Shown piece by piece: positions 46,275-54,906 of a stretch of 58,907 bases of DNA. The translations under genes were made by a program, and so were the position numbers. Each line of letters starts with the position of its first letter. Position 1 is the first letter of the stretch. Below the pieces are notes generated by a model, which saw only the letters and a program-made list of their open reading frames with translations, searched no databases and was not told where the DNA came from. The stretch is from Pseudomonadota bacterium (GTDB lineage: Bacteria > Pseudomonadota > Gammaproteobacteria > Burkholderiales > Burkholderiaceae_C), in assembly GCA_018241185.1 (NCBI GenBank), contig JAFEEH010000221.1, forward strand, positions 1 to 58,907, in the 5' to 3' direction.

Positions 46275-46307
46275 AACTTCCAGGCGCGTGTGCGCCAGGC
46301 GCAGGCA

Positions 46308-46335
46308 AGAAAAAAGCGCCGACCAGCGGCGCTTT
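46308..46335 (-). terminator. Minus-strand terminator with no recognised upstream gene
   Basis: A 9-bp perfect stem, AAAGCGCCG / CGGCGCTTT (46313-46321, 46327-46335), has its long U run (TTTTTTCTT) on the minus strand. No minus-strand gene is seen between it and amt, so it would end a short RNA started at about 46400-46480, or act on a transcript antisense to the amt leader. Confidence 0.7.
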
Positions 46336-46463
46336 GAAATCGACTGGCACCTCGTGTGGCGGGCGCCTTGTTCTGTCTGTTCTGGTTCTTCGAAGGGGTT
46401 TGTCTCCTCGGTCCCTCGCGTGCCACGGGCGGGCCCGTTGCGAGTGCGCTGACTGTAGGGGCC

Positions 46464-46478
46464 GCACCGGAGCAGTGC
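46464..46478 (+). promoter_or_regulatory. NtrC binding site upstream of amt
   Basis: GCACCGGAGCAGTGC matches the NtrC pattern GCAC-N7-GTGC exactly. It lies about 75-90 bases upstream of the sigma-54 promoter at 46551, the usual enhancer position. Confidence 0.75.
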
Positions 46479-46550
46479 ATTGGTACTAACCCCCTGCGGG
46501 GCGCACCCATTTGCAGCAGGATGTTCCAAAAGTGACAGAAAGTTAATTGG

Positions 46551-46566
46551 TGGCACGTCTCGTGCT
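46551..46566 (+). promoter_or_regulatory. Sigma-54 promoter of amt
   Basis: TGGCACGTCTCGTGCT has GG and GC separated by exactly ten bases, the sigma-54 spacing, against consensus TGGCAC-N5-TTGCW. Transcription would begin near 46577, about 30 bases before the amt ATG. Confidence 0.8.
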
Positions 46567-46607
46567 CGCTCCGGCGCCTTCAGCATCTCCACCGCAAAGG
46601 ACGCCGG

Positions 46608-47843
46608 ATGGCCCTCGTTCCCCAGACCACCATCAACGGTGCCGACACCGCCTGGCTCATGACCTCGACCGCGCTGGTCCTGCTCATGACGCTGCCGGGC
46701 GTGGCGCTGTTCTATGCCGGCATGGTGCGCAAGAAGAGCGTGCTCAACACCATGGCCAACGTCGTCGGCGTGGCGGCCGTGGTGTCGATCGTGTGGTTCG
46801 CGCTGGCCTATTCGCTGGCCTTCGGGACCGGGTCGCGCTGGATCGGCAACCTCGACCGCGCCTGGTTCGCGGGCCTGGACTACGTCAAGGACGCGGGCAC
46901 GCTCGCGGTGAGCCACGTGGCGCCCAACGTGCCCGAATCGGTGTATGCGATGTTCCAGCTCAGCTTCGCCATCATCACGGCCGCGCTGGTGGTGGGCGCC
47001 TTCGTCGAGCGCATGCGCTTCTCGGCGGTGCTGTGGTTCGCCGCGCTGTGGAGCGTGCTGGTCTACGCCCCCGTCGCGCACTGGGTGTGGGAACCGGGCG
47101 GCTGGCTGGCCGAACTCGGTGCGCTGGACTTCGCGGGCGGCTCGGTGGTGCACGTCAATGCCGGCGTGGCGGGCCTGGTGTGCGCCTATGCGCTGGGCCG
47201 GCGAACCGGATACGGGCGCGAGCCCTTCGAGCCCTACAGCCTCGCCTTCACGATGGTGGGCGCGGGGCTGCTGTGGGTGGGCTGGTTCGGCTTCAACGCC
47301 GGCTCGGCCGTGGCGGCCGACGGGCGCGCCGGGCTCGCGTTGGCCGTGACGCACATCGCGGCCGCCGCCGGTGCGCTGGGCTGGATGGTGGCCGAATGGA
47401 CCGTGCGCCGCCGCCCCTCGCTGCTGGGCCTGTGCTCGGGCCTGGTCGGCGGGCTGGTGGCCATCACGCCGGCGGCCGGCTTCGTGCGGCCCGGCTCGGC
47501 GGCGCTGATCGGCCTCATCGCCGGGCTGGCCTGCTACTGGGGCGCCACCGCGCTGAAGCGGCTGCTGCAGGCCGACGATTCGCTCGACGTTTTCGGCGTG
47601 CACGGCATCGGCGGCATCGTCGGTTCGCTGCTCACGGGCGTGTTCGCCGACAAGCGCATCTCGGGGGTGAATGGTGACGTGCTCACGCAAGCCACCGCCG
47701 TCGGCGCCGTGGCGCTGTACAGCGCGATCGGCACGGCGGTGGTGCTCGTCATCGTGCGCGTGCTGGTCGGCCTGCGGGTCGATGACGAGGCCGAGCGACT
47801 GGGCCTCGATCTTGCTGAGCATCGGGAGCGCCTGGGCCACTGA
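46608..47843 (+). CDS. amt: Ammonium transporter (Amt family)
   Basis: 411 residues, about eleven membrane segments. TAWLMTSTALVLLMTLPGVA and LFYAGMVRKKSVLNTM are the classical Amt opening. The pore twin histidines lie in GSVVHVNAGVAG and DVFGVHGIGGIVG. The usual glnK partner gene is absent. Control by NtrC and sigma-54 is indicated by the upstream sites, so it is expected to be made under nitrogen limitation, linking it to glnD at 6-8.7 kb. Confidence 0.95.
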   Translation: MALVPQTTINGADTAWLMTSTALVLLMTLPGVALFYAGMVRKKSVLNTMANVVGVAAVVSIVWFALAYSLAFGTGSRWIGNLDRAWFAGLDYVKDAGTLAVSHVAPNVPESVYAMFQLSFAIITAALVVGAFVERMRFSAVLWFAALWSVLVYAPVAHWVWEPGGWLAELGALDFAGGSVVHVNAGVAGLVCAYALGRRTGYGREPFEPYSLAFTMVGAGLLWVGWFGFNAGSAVAADGRAGLALAVTHIAAAAGALGWMVAEWTVRRRPSLLGLCSGLVGGLVAITPAAGFVRPGSAALIGLIAGLACYWGATALKRLLQADDSLDVFGVHGIGGIVGSLLTGVFADKRISGVNGDVLTQATAVGAVALYSAIGTAVVLVIVRVLVGLRVDDEAERLGLDLAEHRERLGH

Positions 47844-47887
47844 AAAGGCCGCTGCGGGCGTGCAATACAACAAAAGGAGTCAGTCGC

Positions 47888-48202
47888 ATGACCGAGAGCG
47901 AACGCGTTGCCATCGCCGCTCGCCTGCATGTCGCCCTGCGACGCAAGACCGGCCGCGTGACCGACACCGAATGGATGGCCGTCAACGTCGAGTACGCCAC
48001 CGAAATGGTGCGCTTTGCGCGCGCCCACGCGGCCGAGACCAAGGATGCCGAGCTGGCCGAGATCGCGACACGGCTGGAAGAAGTGATGGCGCCGGTCGCG
48101 GCCGAGCAGCGCGTGCGCGCTGCCACGCAGCAGAGCGTGGCGGCGGGCACCGCCACCGCGCCGCAGCGCACGCTGGCGCGCTACATCGGCGGGCTGCGCT
48201 AG
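47888..48202 (+). CDS. Conserved hypothetical small protein
   Basis: 104 residues, with AAAAGGAG (from about 47872) well placed before the ATG. It looks soluble and mostly helical: an N-terminal basic segment (RLHVALRRKTGRVTDTEWM) and then Glu/Ala-rich helices ending LARYIGGLR. No Cys and no signal peptide. I do not recognise a family. It lies 44 bases after amt in the same direction and could be cotranscribed; whether it has a part in nitrogen use is unknown. Confidence 0.7.
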   Translation: MTESERVAIAARLHVALRRKTGRVTDTEWMAVNVEYATEMVRFARAHAAETKDAELAEIATRLEEVMAPVAAEQRVRAATQQSVAAGTATAPQRTLARYIGGLR

Positions 48203-48223
48203 GCGCCGCCGCTGCGCGCCGCC

Positions 48224-49891
48224 TCAGGCGCGCGCGTCCGCCCGCACCCAGCCCGCGGCCTTCTCGGCCATCATGAGCGTGGGGCTGTTGGTGTTGCCGC
48301 TGGTGATGGTGGGCATGGCACTCGCGTCCACCACGCGCAGGCCCTGCACGCCGCGCACGCGCAGGCGCGAATCGAGCACGGCCATCGGGTCGTCGGCGGC
48401 GCCCATCTTCACGGTGCCCACGGGATGGAAGATGGTGGTGGCGATGTCGCCGGCCAGGCGCGCCAGGTCCTCGTCGCTCTCGTACTGCGGGCCGGGCTTC
48501 CATTCCTGCGGCTGGTATTTCGCCAGCGCCGGCTGGGCGGCGATGCGGCGCGTCACGCGCAGCGAGTCGGCCGCCACCTGGCGGTCCTCGTCGGTCGAGA
48601 GGTAGTTGGGCGCGATGGCCGGCGCGTCCTCGTGCCGCGCGCTCTTGATGCGCACCGTGCCGCGGCTCGTCGGGTTGAGGTTGCACACGCTGGCGGTGAA
48701 GGCCGGAAAGCTGTGCAGCGGGTCGCCGAAGGCGTCGAGCGACAGCGGCTGCACGTGGTACTCGATGTTGGGCCACGCCCGTTCGGGCGAGCTGCGCGTG
48801 AAGGCGCCCAGCTGCGAAGGCGCCATGCTCATCGGTCCGCTGCGCTTGAGCACGTACTCCAGCCCGATCCTGGCCTTGCCCATCAGCGACGAGGCCAGCA
48901 CGTTCAAGGTCGGCGCGCCGTTGATCTTGTACACGGCGCGGATCTGCAGGTGGTCCTGCAGGTTGGCGCCCACGCCGGGCAGGTCGGCCAGCACCGGGAT
49001 GCCGTGCTGGTGCAGCAGGTCGGCCGGCCCGATGCCCGACAACTGCAGCAGTTGCGGCGAGCCGATCGCACCGGCGCACAGGATCACCTCGCGCGTGGCG
49101 TGCGCCGCCACCAGCTCGCTGCCGTTCCACACCATCGCGCCGGTGCAGCGCTGCGCGCCGTCGGCATTCTTCTCGATCGTCAGGCGCGTGACCTGTGCCC
49201 CGGTCCACAGCTCGAAATTGGGCCGGCCGTAGCAGGTGGGCCGCAGGAAGGCCTTGGCCGTGTTCCAGCGCCAGCCGGCCTTCTGGTTGACCTGGAAGTA
49301 GCCCACGCCCTCGTTGCTGCCGCGGTTGAAGTCGGTGGTGTGCGGCACGCCGGCCTCCTGCGCGGCCTGGGCGAAGGCGTCGAGGATGTCCCAGCGCAGG
49401 CGCTGCTTTTCCACGCGCCATTCGCCCCCGTGGCCATGGAAGTGCGCGAAGTCGGGGTCGCGTCGCGCGGCTTCGGCCGCATCGCCGAGGTAGTGGTCCT
49501 CATGCTTCATGAAGGCCGGCAGCACCTCGCCCCAGCGCCAGGTGTCGTCGCCCGTCAGTTGCGCCCACTGGTCGTAGTCGCGCGACTGCCCGCGCATGTA
49601 GATCATGCCGTTGATGCTGGAGCAGCCGCCCAGCGTCTTGCCGCGCGGATAGCGCAGCACGCGGCCGTTCAGGCCCGCATCGGGCTCTGTCTGGTAGAGC
49701 CAGTCGGTGCGCGGGTTGCCGATGCAATAGAGGTACCCCACCGGGATGTGGATCCAGTGGTAGTCGTCCTTGCGGCCGGCCTCGATGAGCAGCACGCGCA
49801 GGTTCTTGTCCGCGCTCAGCCGGTTGGCCATCAGTGCGCCGGCGGTTCCGGCGCCGATGACGATGTAGTCGAAGGTGGTGTCGCTGCTCAA
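48224..49891 (-). CDS. GMC family oxidoreductase (choline/alcohol dehydrogenase-like)
   Basis: 555 residues, FAD-dependent. The ADP-binding motif GAGTAGALMANRL (13-25), the GMC signature GGCSSINGMIYMRG (about 88-101) and the C-terminal active-site region FHPVGTVKMG (His at about 489) plus SGNTNSPTLMMAEKAA are all present. It oxidises an alcohol, likely at the quinone level as in BetA, but the betaine genes (betB, betI) are not beside it. It follows mmsA on the minus strand after a 160-bp gap that contains a repeat. Confidence 0.9.
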   Translation of the reverse strand: MSSDTTFDYIVIGAGTAGALMANRLSADKNLRVLLIEAGRKDDYHWIHIPVGYLYCIGNPRTDWLYQTEPDAGLNGRVLRYPRGKTLGGCSSINGMIYMRGQSRDYDQWAQLTGDDTWRWGEVLPAFMKHEDHYLGDAAEAARRDPDFAHFHGHGGEWRVEKQRLRWDILDAFAQAAQEAGVPHTTDFNRGSNEGVGYFQVNQKAGWRWNTAKAFLRPTCYGRPNFELWTGAQVTRLTIEKNADGAQRCTGAMVWNGSELVAAHATREVILCAGAIGSPQLLQLSGIGPADLLHQHGIPVLADLPGVGANLQDHLQIRAVYKINGAPTLNVLASSLMGKARIGLEYVLKRSGPMSMAPSQLGAFTRSSPERAWPNIEYHVQPLSLDAFGDPLHSFPAFTASVCNLNPTSRGTVRIKSARHEDAPAIAPNYLSTDEDRQVAADSLRVTRRIAAQPALAKYQPQEWKPGPQYESDEDLARLAGDIATTIFHPVGTVKMGAADDPMAVLDSRLRVRGVQGLRVVDASAMPTITSGNTNSPTLMMAEKAAGWVRADARA

Positions 49892-49962
49892 CGCGTTGTC
49901 TCCAGGTGCCGGCCGTGGTGGTCGGCTGTGGCGGGCCTCTGCGGGCCTGAAACCAGGGCTCC

Positions 49963-50050
49963 CGCGGAACCGGCTCTGCCGGGCCGCTGGGAGCGCCCCC
50001 TTGCAGGGGGGTGCCGGAGCGGACGAAGTCCGCGCAGGCTGGGGGTGGGC
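49963..50050. repeat. Dispersed double-hairpin repeat, copy 1 (after mmsA stop)
   Basis: About 88 bp, roughly 83% identical by eye to 58470-58559. Holds the palindromes CCCCCTTGCAGGGGG and GCGGACTTCGTCCGC (minus strand). Its edge is one base from the TAA stop of mmsA, so it probably acts as terminator or 3' mRNA end. Confidence 0.75.
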
Positions 50051-50051
50051 G

Positions 50052-51569
50052 TTATTTTGCCGTGGGCATCACGAACTCGGCGCCCTTGCCGATGCTCTCG
50101 GGCCAGCGCTGCATGATCGACTTCTGCTTGGTGTAGAAGCGCACGCCTTCCTCGCCGTAGGCATGCATGTCGCCGAAGAGCGAACGCTTCCAGCCGCCGA
50201 AGCCGTGCCAGGCCATGGGCACCGGGATCGGCACGTTGATGCCCACCATGCCCACCTGGATGCGGCGGCCGAACTCGCGCGCCACGTTGCCGTCGCGCGT
50301 GAAGCAGCTCACGCCGTTGCCGAACTCGTGGGCGTTGATCAGGTCGACGGCCTCCTTCAGGTCGGGCACCCGCACGCAGCTGAGCACCGGGCCGAAGATT
50401 TCTTCCTTGTAGATGCGCATGTCGGGCGTGACGTGGTCGAACAGCGTGCCGCCCATCCAGAAGCCGTTGTCGCAGCCGCTGCCGGCTTTCGCGCCGTCGA
50501 ACACGCGACCATCGGCCAGCAGCGTGGCGCCTTCCTTCACGCCGAGGTCGATGTAGCCGGTGATGCGTTCGTGCGCGGCCTTGGTGACGATGGGGCCCAT
50601 CTCGGCCTCGAGGTTCTCGCCGTCGAGCACCTTGAGCGTCTTGGTGCGTTCGAGCAGCTTGGGCAGCAGCCGGTCGGCCACGTCGCCCACCAGCACGGCC
50701 ACGCTGATCGCCATGCAGCGCTCGCCGGCCGAGCCGTAGCCAGCGCCGATCAGGGCATCCACCGCCTGGTCGATGTCCGCGTCGGGCATCACCACCATGT
50801 GGTTCTTCGCGCCGCCCAGGGCCTGCACGCGCTTGCCGTGGCGCGCGCCGGTCTCGTAGATGTAGTTGGCGATCGGCGTGGAGCCGACGAAGCTGATGGC
50901 CTTGATGTCCGGGTGCTCCAGCAGTGCGTCCACGGCCACCTTGTCGCCCTGCACGACGTTGAACACGCCGTCGGGCAGGCCGGCCTCCTTGAGCAGCTCG
51001 GCCATGCGCAGCGACGCGCTGGGGTCGGTCGGGCTGGGCTTGAGCACGAAGGTGTTGCCCGCCGCGATGGCGACCGGGAACATCCACATCGGCACCATCA
51101 CCGGGAAGTTGAAGGGCGTGATGCCGGCCACGACGCCCAGCGGCTGGCGCAGCGTCCAGTTGTCGATGCCGGTGGAGACCTGCTCGGTGAAGTCGCCCTT
51201 GAGCAGCTGCGGGATGCCGCAGGCGAACTCGACGATGTCGATGCCGCGCGTGACCTCGCCCTGCGCGTCGGTGAACACCTTGCCGTGCTCGGCGGTGATC
51301 AGGTGGGCCAGCTCGTCGCGGTGCTGGTTCAGCAGTTCGAGGAACTTGAACATCACGCGCGCACGCCGGATCGGCGGCGTGTCGGCCCAGGCCGGGAACG
51401 CGGCGGCCGCGGCCTTCACGGCGGCATCCACCTCGGCGGCCGAGGCCAGGCCCACCGCGCCGGTCACGGCACCGGTGGCGGGGTTGGTCACGTCCTGCGT
51501 GCGGCCCGAGGCGTTGGGCACCACGCGGCCGGCGATGTAATGGTCGATGGGGGTCTTGGTGATCTGCAT
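50052..51569 (-). CDS. mmsA: CoA-acylating methylmalonate-semialdehyde dehydrogenase
   Basis: 505 residues. Oxidises methylmalonate or malonate semialdehyde to propionyl- or acetyl-CoA with NAD+ and CoA, in valine and inositol breakdown. Seen: [40 protein letters not shown], the catalytic Cys (about residue 285) in [13 protein letters not shown], and EIFGPVLSC. The start [15 protein letters not shown] is typical. The divergent LysR gene and a perfect dyad between them suggest local control. The other valine genes (mmsB) are not in the window. Confidence 0.94.
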   Translation of the reverse strand: MQITKTPIDHYIAGRVVPNASGRTQDVTNPATGAVTGAVGLASAAEVDAAVKAAAAAFPAWADTPPIRRARVMFKFLELLNQHRDELAHLITAEHGKVFTDAQGEVTRGIDIVEFACGIPQLLKGDFTEQVSTGIDNWTLRQPLGVVAGITPFNFPVMVPMWMFPVAIAAGNTFVLKPSPTDPSASLRMAELLKEAGLPDGVFNVVQGDKVAVDALLEHPDIKAISFVGSTPIANYIYETGARHGKRVQALGGAKNHMVVMPDADIDQAVDALIGAGYGSAGERCMAISVAVLVGDVADRLLPKLLERTKTLKVLDGENLEAEMGPIVTKAAHERITGYIDLGVKEGATLLADGRVFDGAKAGSGCDNGFWMGGTLFDHVTPDMRIYKEEIFGPVLSCVRVPDLKEAVDLINAHEFGNGVSCFTRDGNVAREFGRRIQVGMVGINVPIPVPMAWHGFGGWKRSLFGDMHAYGEEGVRFYTKQKSIMQRWPESIGKGAEFVMPTAK

Positions 51570-51671
51570 GGCGAAGGCCTTCCTGCGAGGGTGAGGGGAG
51601 GGCCGCGGAGGGCGGCAACGGCCGAAGTTTAGGAAGCGCCCTCTACCTCGCCAAGCCAGCAGGGTTGAATT

Positions 51672-51695
51672 GATTGTTCATCTTCATGAACAATC
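51672..51695. promoter_or_regulatory. Perfect 10-bp dyad between mmsA and lysR
   Basis: Arms GATTGTTCAT and ATGAACAATC are separated by CTTC. AT-rich against a GC-rich background, and placed just upstream of the LysR start. It includes a T-N11-A core, so it is a likely operator for the regulator itself, with mmsA about 100 bases away. Confidence 0.65.
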
Positions 51696-51700
51696 CGCGC

Positions 51701-52696
51701 ATGGATCGACAAAAGATCGAATCGCTCTGGCCTCATCTGCACTGGCTCACCGTGCTCGCGCAGGCGGGCAGCTTCACCGCAGCGGCGCAGCGCCTGGGCG
51801 TGAGCAAGGCGGGCATGAGCCAGCGCATCGCCGAGCTGGAGCGCGAAGCCGGGGTGCCGCTGGTGCAGCGCACCACCCGCAGCGTGCGGCTCACCGAGGC
51901 TGGCCAGCGGCTGGTCGACGAGACCCGAGCGCCCTTCGAGGCCATCGCCCACAGCTTCGCGCGCGTGCGCGACCTCGCCGATCTGCCCCGCGGCCAGCTG
52001 CGCGTGACGGCGCCGGTCGCGCTGGCGCGCCAGCAGATCGTCCCGCGGCTGCCCGACTTCCTGCGTGCGCACCCCGAGGTGCATGTGGAGCTGGACCTCT
52101 CCGACCGCCTCGTGTCGCTGGCCATGGAAGGCTTCGACCTTGCGATCCGCCACACCGCCGCGCCGCCCGACACGCACGTCGCCTGGACGCTGTGCCGCAC
52201 GCGCACCGTGCTGGTGGCCAGCCGTGCCTACCTGCGCCGTCGCGGCGTGCCGGCCGATCCGCAGGCGCTGAAGGCGCACGACTGCCTGTACTACCCCCGC
52301 GCCCAGGACACGCCGGCCTGGCATTTCCGCGCGCCGGATGCGCGCGGCACGGCGCCGCGCATCACCGTGCCGGTGCGTGGGCCCTTCGCCGCCAACAACA
52401 GCGAGGCGCTGCGCGACGCGGCGCTCGGCGGCCTGGGCATTGCGCTGCTGCCCGACTTCAGCGCCCAGGCGGCGCTCCAGGCCGGCAAGCTGGTCGAGGT
52501 GTTGCCGCGCTGGGCCTCGGTCGGCGCCTTCGGCGAACAGCTGTTCGCGATCCGTCCCTACGCGGCCCACGTGCCGCGCGCGGTGTCCGTGTTCGTCGCC
52601 TGGCTGCGCGAGGCGCTGGGTGCGGGCTTCCCGCTCGGCGAGTCGCATGCGCGCATCGCTGTCGGAGAGCGGCGCGAACCATCGGGACAGTCGTAA
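51701..52696 (+). CDS. LysR family transcriptional regulator (CrgA/PecT-like)
   Basis: 331 residues from ATG 51701 (MDRQKIESLWPHLHWL); ATGs at 51674 and 51686 are in frame but fall within the operator dyad. Winged helix at about 16-60 (SFTAAAQRLGVSKAGMSQRI), then an effector domain with RGQLRVTAPVALARQQIVP, the typical start of the CrgA-type subgroup. Divergent from mmsA; autoregulation and control of mmsA-GMC is the simplest reading. Confidence 0.9.
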   Translation: MDRQKIESLWPHLHWLTVLAQAGSFTAAAQRLGVSKAGMSQRIAELEREAGVPLVQRTTRSVRLTEAGQRLVDETRAPFEAIAHSFARVRDLADLPRGQLRVTAPVALARQQIVPRLPDFLRAHPEVHVELDLSDRLVSLAMEGFDLAIRHTAAPPDTHVAWTLCRTRTVLVASRAYLRRRGVPADPQALKAHDCLYYPRAQDTPAWHFRAPDARGTAPRITVPVRGPFAANNSEALRDAALGGLGIALLPDFSAQAALQAGKLVEVLPRWASVGAFGEQLFAIRPYAAHVPRAVSVFVAWLREALGAGFPLGESHARIAVGERREPSGQS

Positions 52697-52746
52697 CCAC
52701 CGGTTAGGATGCCCGGTCGATCAGCACCGGGTCCGCCATCGCCTCC

Positions 52747-53931
52747 ATGCCGTCCGCCGCGCCGCCTCCCGCGTTCACGGAACGCCGTGACGACGCGTCG
52801 CCGCGCGTCGAACGGGCGCAAGCCGAGGAGCACGGCCCGTGGACACCGCGTGGCCGCTGGACGGCGCTGGCCTTCTCGTCCCCGCGCCAGTGGGCTGCCC
52901 TCGAGAAATCGCTCGACGAAGCCGTGGGCCCGCAGGCCGGCGGCTCCACCGCGTGGGACCTGAGGGGCATCGAGGCGCTCGACCACATCGGCGCCCAGCT
53001 GCTGTGGAACCACTGGGGCCGGGCGTGGCCGGCGCAGATCGAGATGACGCCGACGCAGAAGGCCGTGCTCGACCAGGTGGCCCGCTACAGCACCGCCCCA
53101 CCGAAGGCGCCGCAGTTCACCTTCTGGGACGAGATCCGGCGCCACTTCGCCAAGGGGCCGGCCCTGCTGCGCCTGGCGCGCGACGCGATGGTGCTGGTCG
53201 GCCAGCTGGTGCTCGACCTGTTCAAGCTGCTGCGTGCACCGCACCGCGGGCCGTGGCGCGACCTGTCGGGCCACCTCTACCAGATGGGCACCACGGCACT
53301 GCCCATCACGGCGCTGGTGGGCATGCTCATCGGCGTGGTGCTGGCCTACCTCACCTCCAACCAGCTGCGCAATTACGGTGCCGAGGCCTTCATCGTCAAC
53401 ATCCTGGGGCTGTCGCTGATCCGCGAGCTCGGGCCCGTCTTGGCCGCGGTGCTGGTGGCCGGCCGCTCGGGCTCGGCCATCACGGCGCAGATCGGTGTGA
53501 TGCGCGTGACCGAAGAGCTCGATGCCATGCGTGTGATGGGCATCCCGCACGGCTTCCGCCTCGTCATGCCACGCGTGCTGGCCCTGGCCATCGCCATGCC
53601 GCTCATCAGCATCTGGACCTCGATTGCCGCGCTGCTGGGTGGCATGCTCGCGGCCGACTCGACGCTCAACATCTCGCCCGTGTTCTTCATCCAGCAGTTG
53701 CCGCGCGCCGTGCCTTTCAGCAACATCGTGCTGGCGGTCGCCAAGTCGGCGGTGTTCGGCGTGCTCATCGCGCTCATTGCCTGCCACTACGGCATGCGCG
53801 TCAAGCCCAACACCGAGAGCCTGGGCCGCGGCACCACGGCCTCGGTCGTGACCTCGATCACCATGGTGATCCTGGTCGATGCCCTGTTCGCCGTGCTGTT
53901 CCGCGGCATCGGTTTCCGGGCCGGCACATGA
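52747..53931 (+). CDS. mlaE: MlaE-type MCE transporter permease with N-terminal STAS-like domain
   Basis: 394 residues. The first ~115 residues resemble a STAS/MlaB-like domain (WDLRGIEALDHIGAQLLWNHWG), and the rest is MlaE (LSGHLYQMGTTALPITALVG; NILGLSLIRELGPVLAAVLVAGRSGSAI; EELDAMRVMG). The fusion puts the regulatory subunit MlaB onto the permease. It forms an inner-membrane complex with the next two genes for lipid or hydrophobic-compound movement between membranes. TAGGAT about 40 bases upstream is a possible -10. Confidence 0.9.
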   Translation: MPSAAPPPAFTERRDDASPRVERAQAEEHGPWTPRGRWTALAFSSPRQWAALEKSLDEAVGPQAGGSTAWDLRGIEALDHIGAQLLWNHWGRAWPAQIEMTPTQKAVLDQVARYSTAPPKAPQFTFWDEIRRHFAKGPALLRLARDAMVLVGQLVLDLFKLLRAPHRGPWRDLSGHLYQMGTTALPITALVGMLIGVVLAYLTSNQLRNYGAEAFIVNILGLSLIRELGPVLAAVLVAGRSGSAITAQIGVMRVTEELDAMRVMGIPHGFRLVMPRVLALAIAMPLISIWTSIAALLGGMLAADSTLNISPVFFIQQLPRAVPFSNIVLAVAKSAVFGVLIALIACHYGMRVKPNTESLGRGTTASVVTSITMVILVDALFAVLFRGIGFRAGT

Positions 53932-53992
53932 GCCCCCGTCAGGCCGCTCCGAAGGGGGCTCGCACCGCAGCGCGTCGCGCGGAGGTACGCCC
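53932..53992. repeat. Probable dispersed repeat filling the mlaE-mlaF gap
   Basis: Starts with GCCCCC and contains CCGAAGGGGGCTCGCACCGC and GCGGAGGTACGCCC up to the mlaF ATG. It can fold as AGCCCCC / GGGGGCT and supplies the ribosome binding site (GGAGG). I recall similar elements before genes in this family, but only one copy is in this window, so it is not proved here. Confidence 0.4.
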
Positions 53993-54895
53993 ATGAGCAC
54001 CTCGACCTGGCAACACCTGGACCATGGCGATGCGCCGGTGGTCGACATCCACGGGCTGTGGACCGTGTTCGCCAACGACAAGGGCGAGCAGGTGGTGCAC
54101 CGCGACCTGGAGCTCACCATCGAGCGCGGCGAAATCCTCTCGCTGGTCGGTGGCTCGGGCACCGGCAAGACGGTGCTGCTGCGGCAGATCCTCGGTCTCG
54201 AGCACCCCACGCGCGGCGAGGTGCGGGTGCTCGGCACGCCACCCAATGCACTGAGCGCCAAGGGCGCGGCGGTGGTGGGCATGCTGTTCCAGCACGGCGC
54301 GCTGTTCTCGGCCTTCAACGTCCTCGACAACATCGCCTTTCCGCTGCGCGAGCTCAAGCTGCTGCCGGAAGACCTGGTGATCGACGCGGCGCTGGTCAAG
54401 CTGCAGATGGTGGGCCTGGCACCCGAGCACGCCTACAAGATGCCGGCCGACCTGTCGGGCGGCATGATCAAGCGCGTGGCCCTGGCGCGCGCGCTCATCA
54501 TGGACCCGCCGCTGCTGCTGCTCGACGAGCCCACCGCGGGCCTGGACCCGGCCGCGTCGGACAGCTTCTGCGACCTGCTGCGCGGCCTTCACCGCGAGCT
54601 GGGGCTGACAGTGGTGATGGTGACGCACGACCTCGACACCCTGCTCGACCTGTCGACCCGCATCGCCGTGCTGGCCGACCAGAAGGTGATCGTCGCCGGC
54701 ACCGCCGAAGAAGTGACGCGCTTCGACCACCCCTTCATCCACGACTACTTCCTCGGCGGCCGCGGCCAGCGCGCGATGCTCGCCCTGAAAGACATGAAGG
54801 CCCCCACGCTCCCCGCTTCGCGAGGTTCGCTGCCCCCCGAGGGGGCGCCCGCCGCCTTCGGGCGGCCCGGCGGCGGCATCGCCTCCCCTGACTAG
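53993..54895 (+). CDS. mlaF: MlaF-type MCE transporter ATP-binding protein with repeat-derived C-terminus
   Basis: 300 residues. Walker A GGSGTGKT, signature LSGGMIKRVALARA, Walker B LLLLDEPTAGLDP. The normal end of MlaF (HDYFLGGRGQRAM) is followed by about 35 extra residues rich in Pro, Gly and Ala. Their DNA is a GC-rich dispersed-repeat sequence (54799-54885), so a repeat has apparently replaced or pushed out the original stop. The start MSTSTWQHL follows GGAGG. Confidence 0.9.
   Translation: MSTSTWQHLDHGDAPVVDIHGLWTVFANDKGEQVVHRDLELTIERGEILSLVGGSGTGKTVLLRQILGLEHPTRGEVRVLGTPPNALSAKGAAVVGMLFQHGALFSAFNVLDNIAFPLRELKLLPEDLVIDAALVKLQMVGLAPEHAYKMPADLSGGMIKRVALARALIMDPPLLLLDEPTAGLDPAASDSFCDLLRGLHRELGLTVVMVTHDLDTLLDLSTRIAVLADQKVIVAGTAEEVTRFDHPFIHDYFLGGRGQRAMLALKDMKAPTLPASRGSLPPEGAPAAFGRPGGGIASPD
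54799..54885. repeat. GC-rich repeat inside the mlaF 3' end
   Basis: Includes GGCCCCCACGCTCCCC, GCTTCGCGAGGTTCGCTG, CCCCCCGAGGGGGC and CCGCCTTCGGGCGG, the last two being perfect or near-perfect hairpins. The layout (tandem GC hairpins near a gene end) resembles the 88-bp repeat at 49963. Only one copy is present in the window; family membership is from memory of this bacterial group. Confidence 0.5.
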
Positions 54896-54906
54896 GACGA
54901 TTGATC

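Noticed and set aside
46215-47873. A long minus-strand open frame across amt and its promoter.
   Set aside because: It crosses the sigma-54 promoter and the terminator hairpin, and its sequence is shadow-like (His/Arg-rich).
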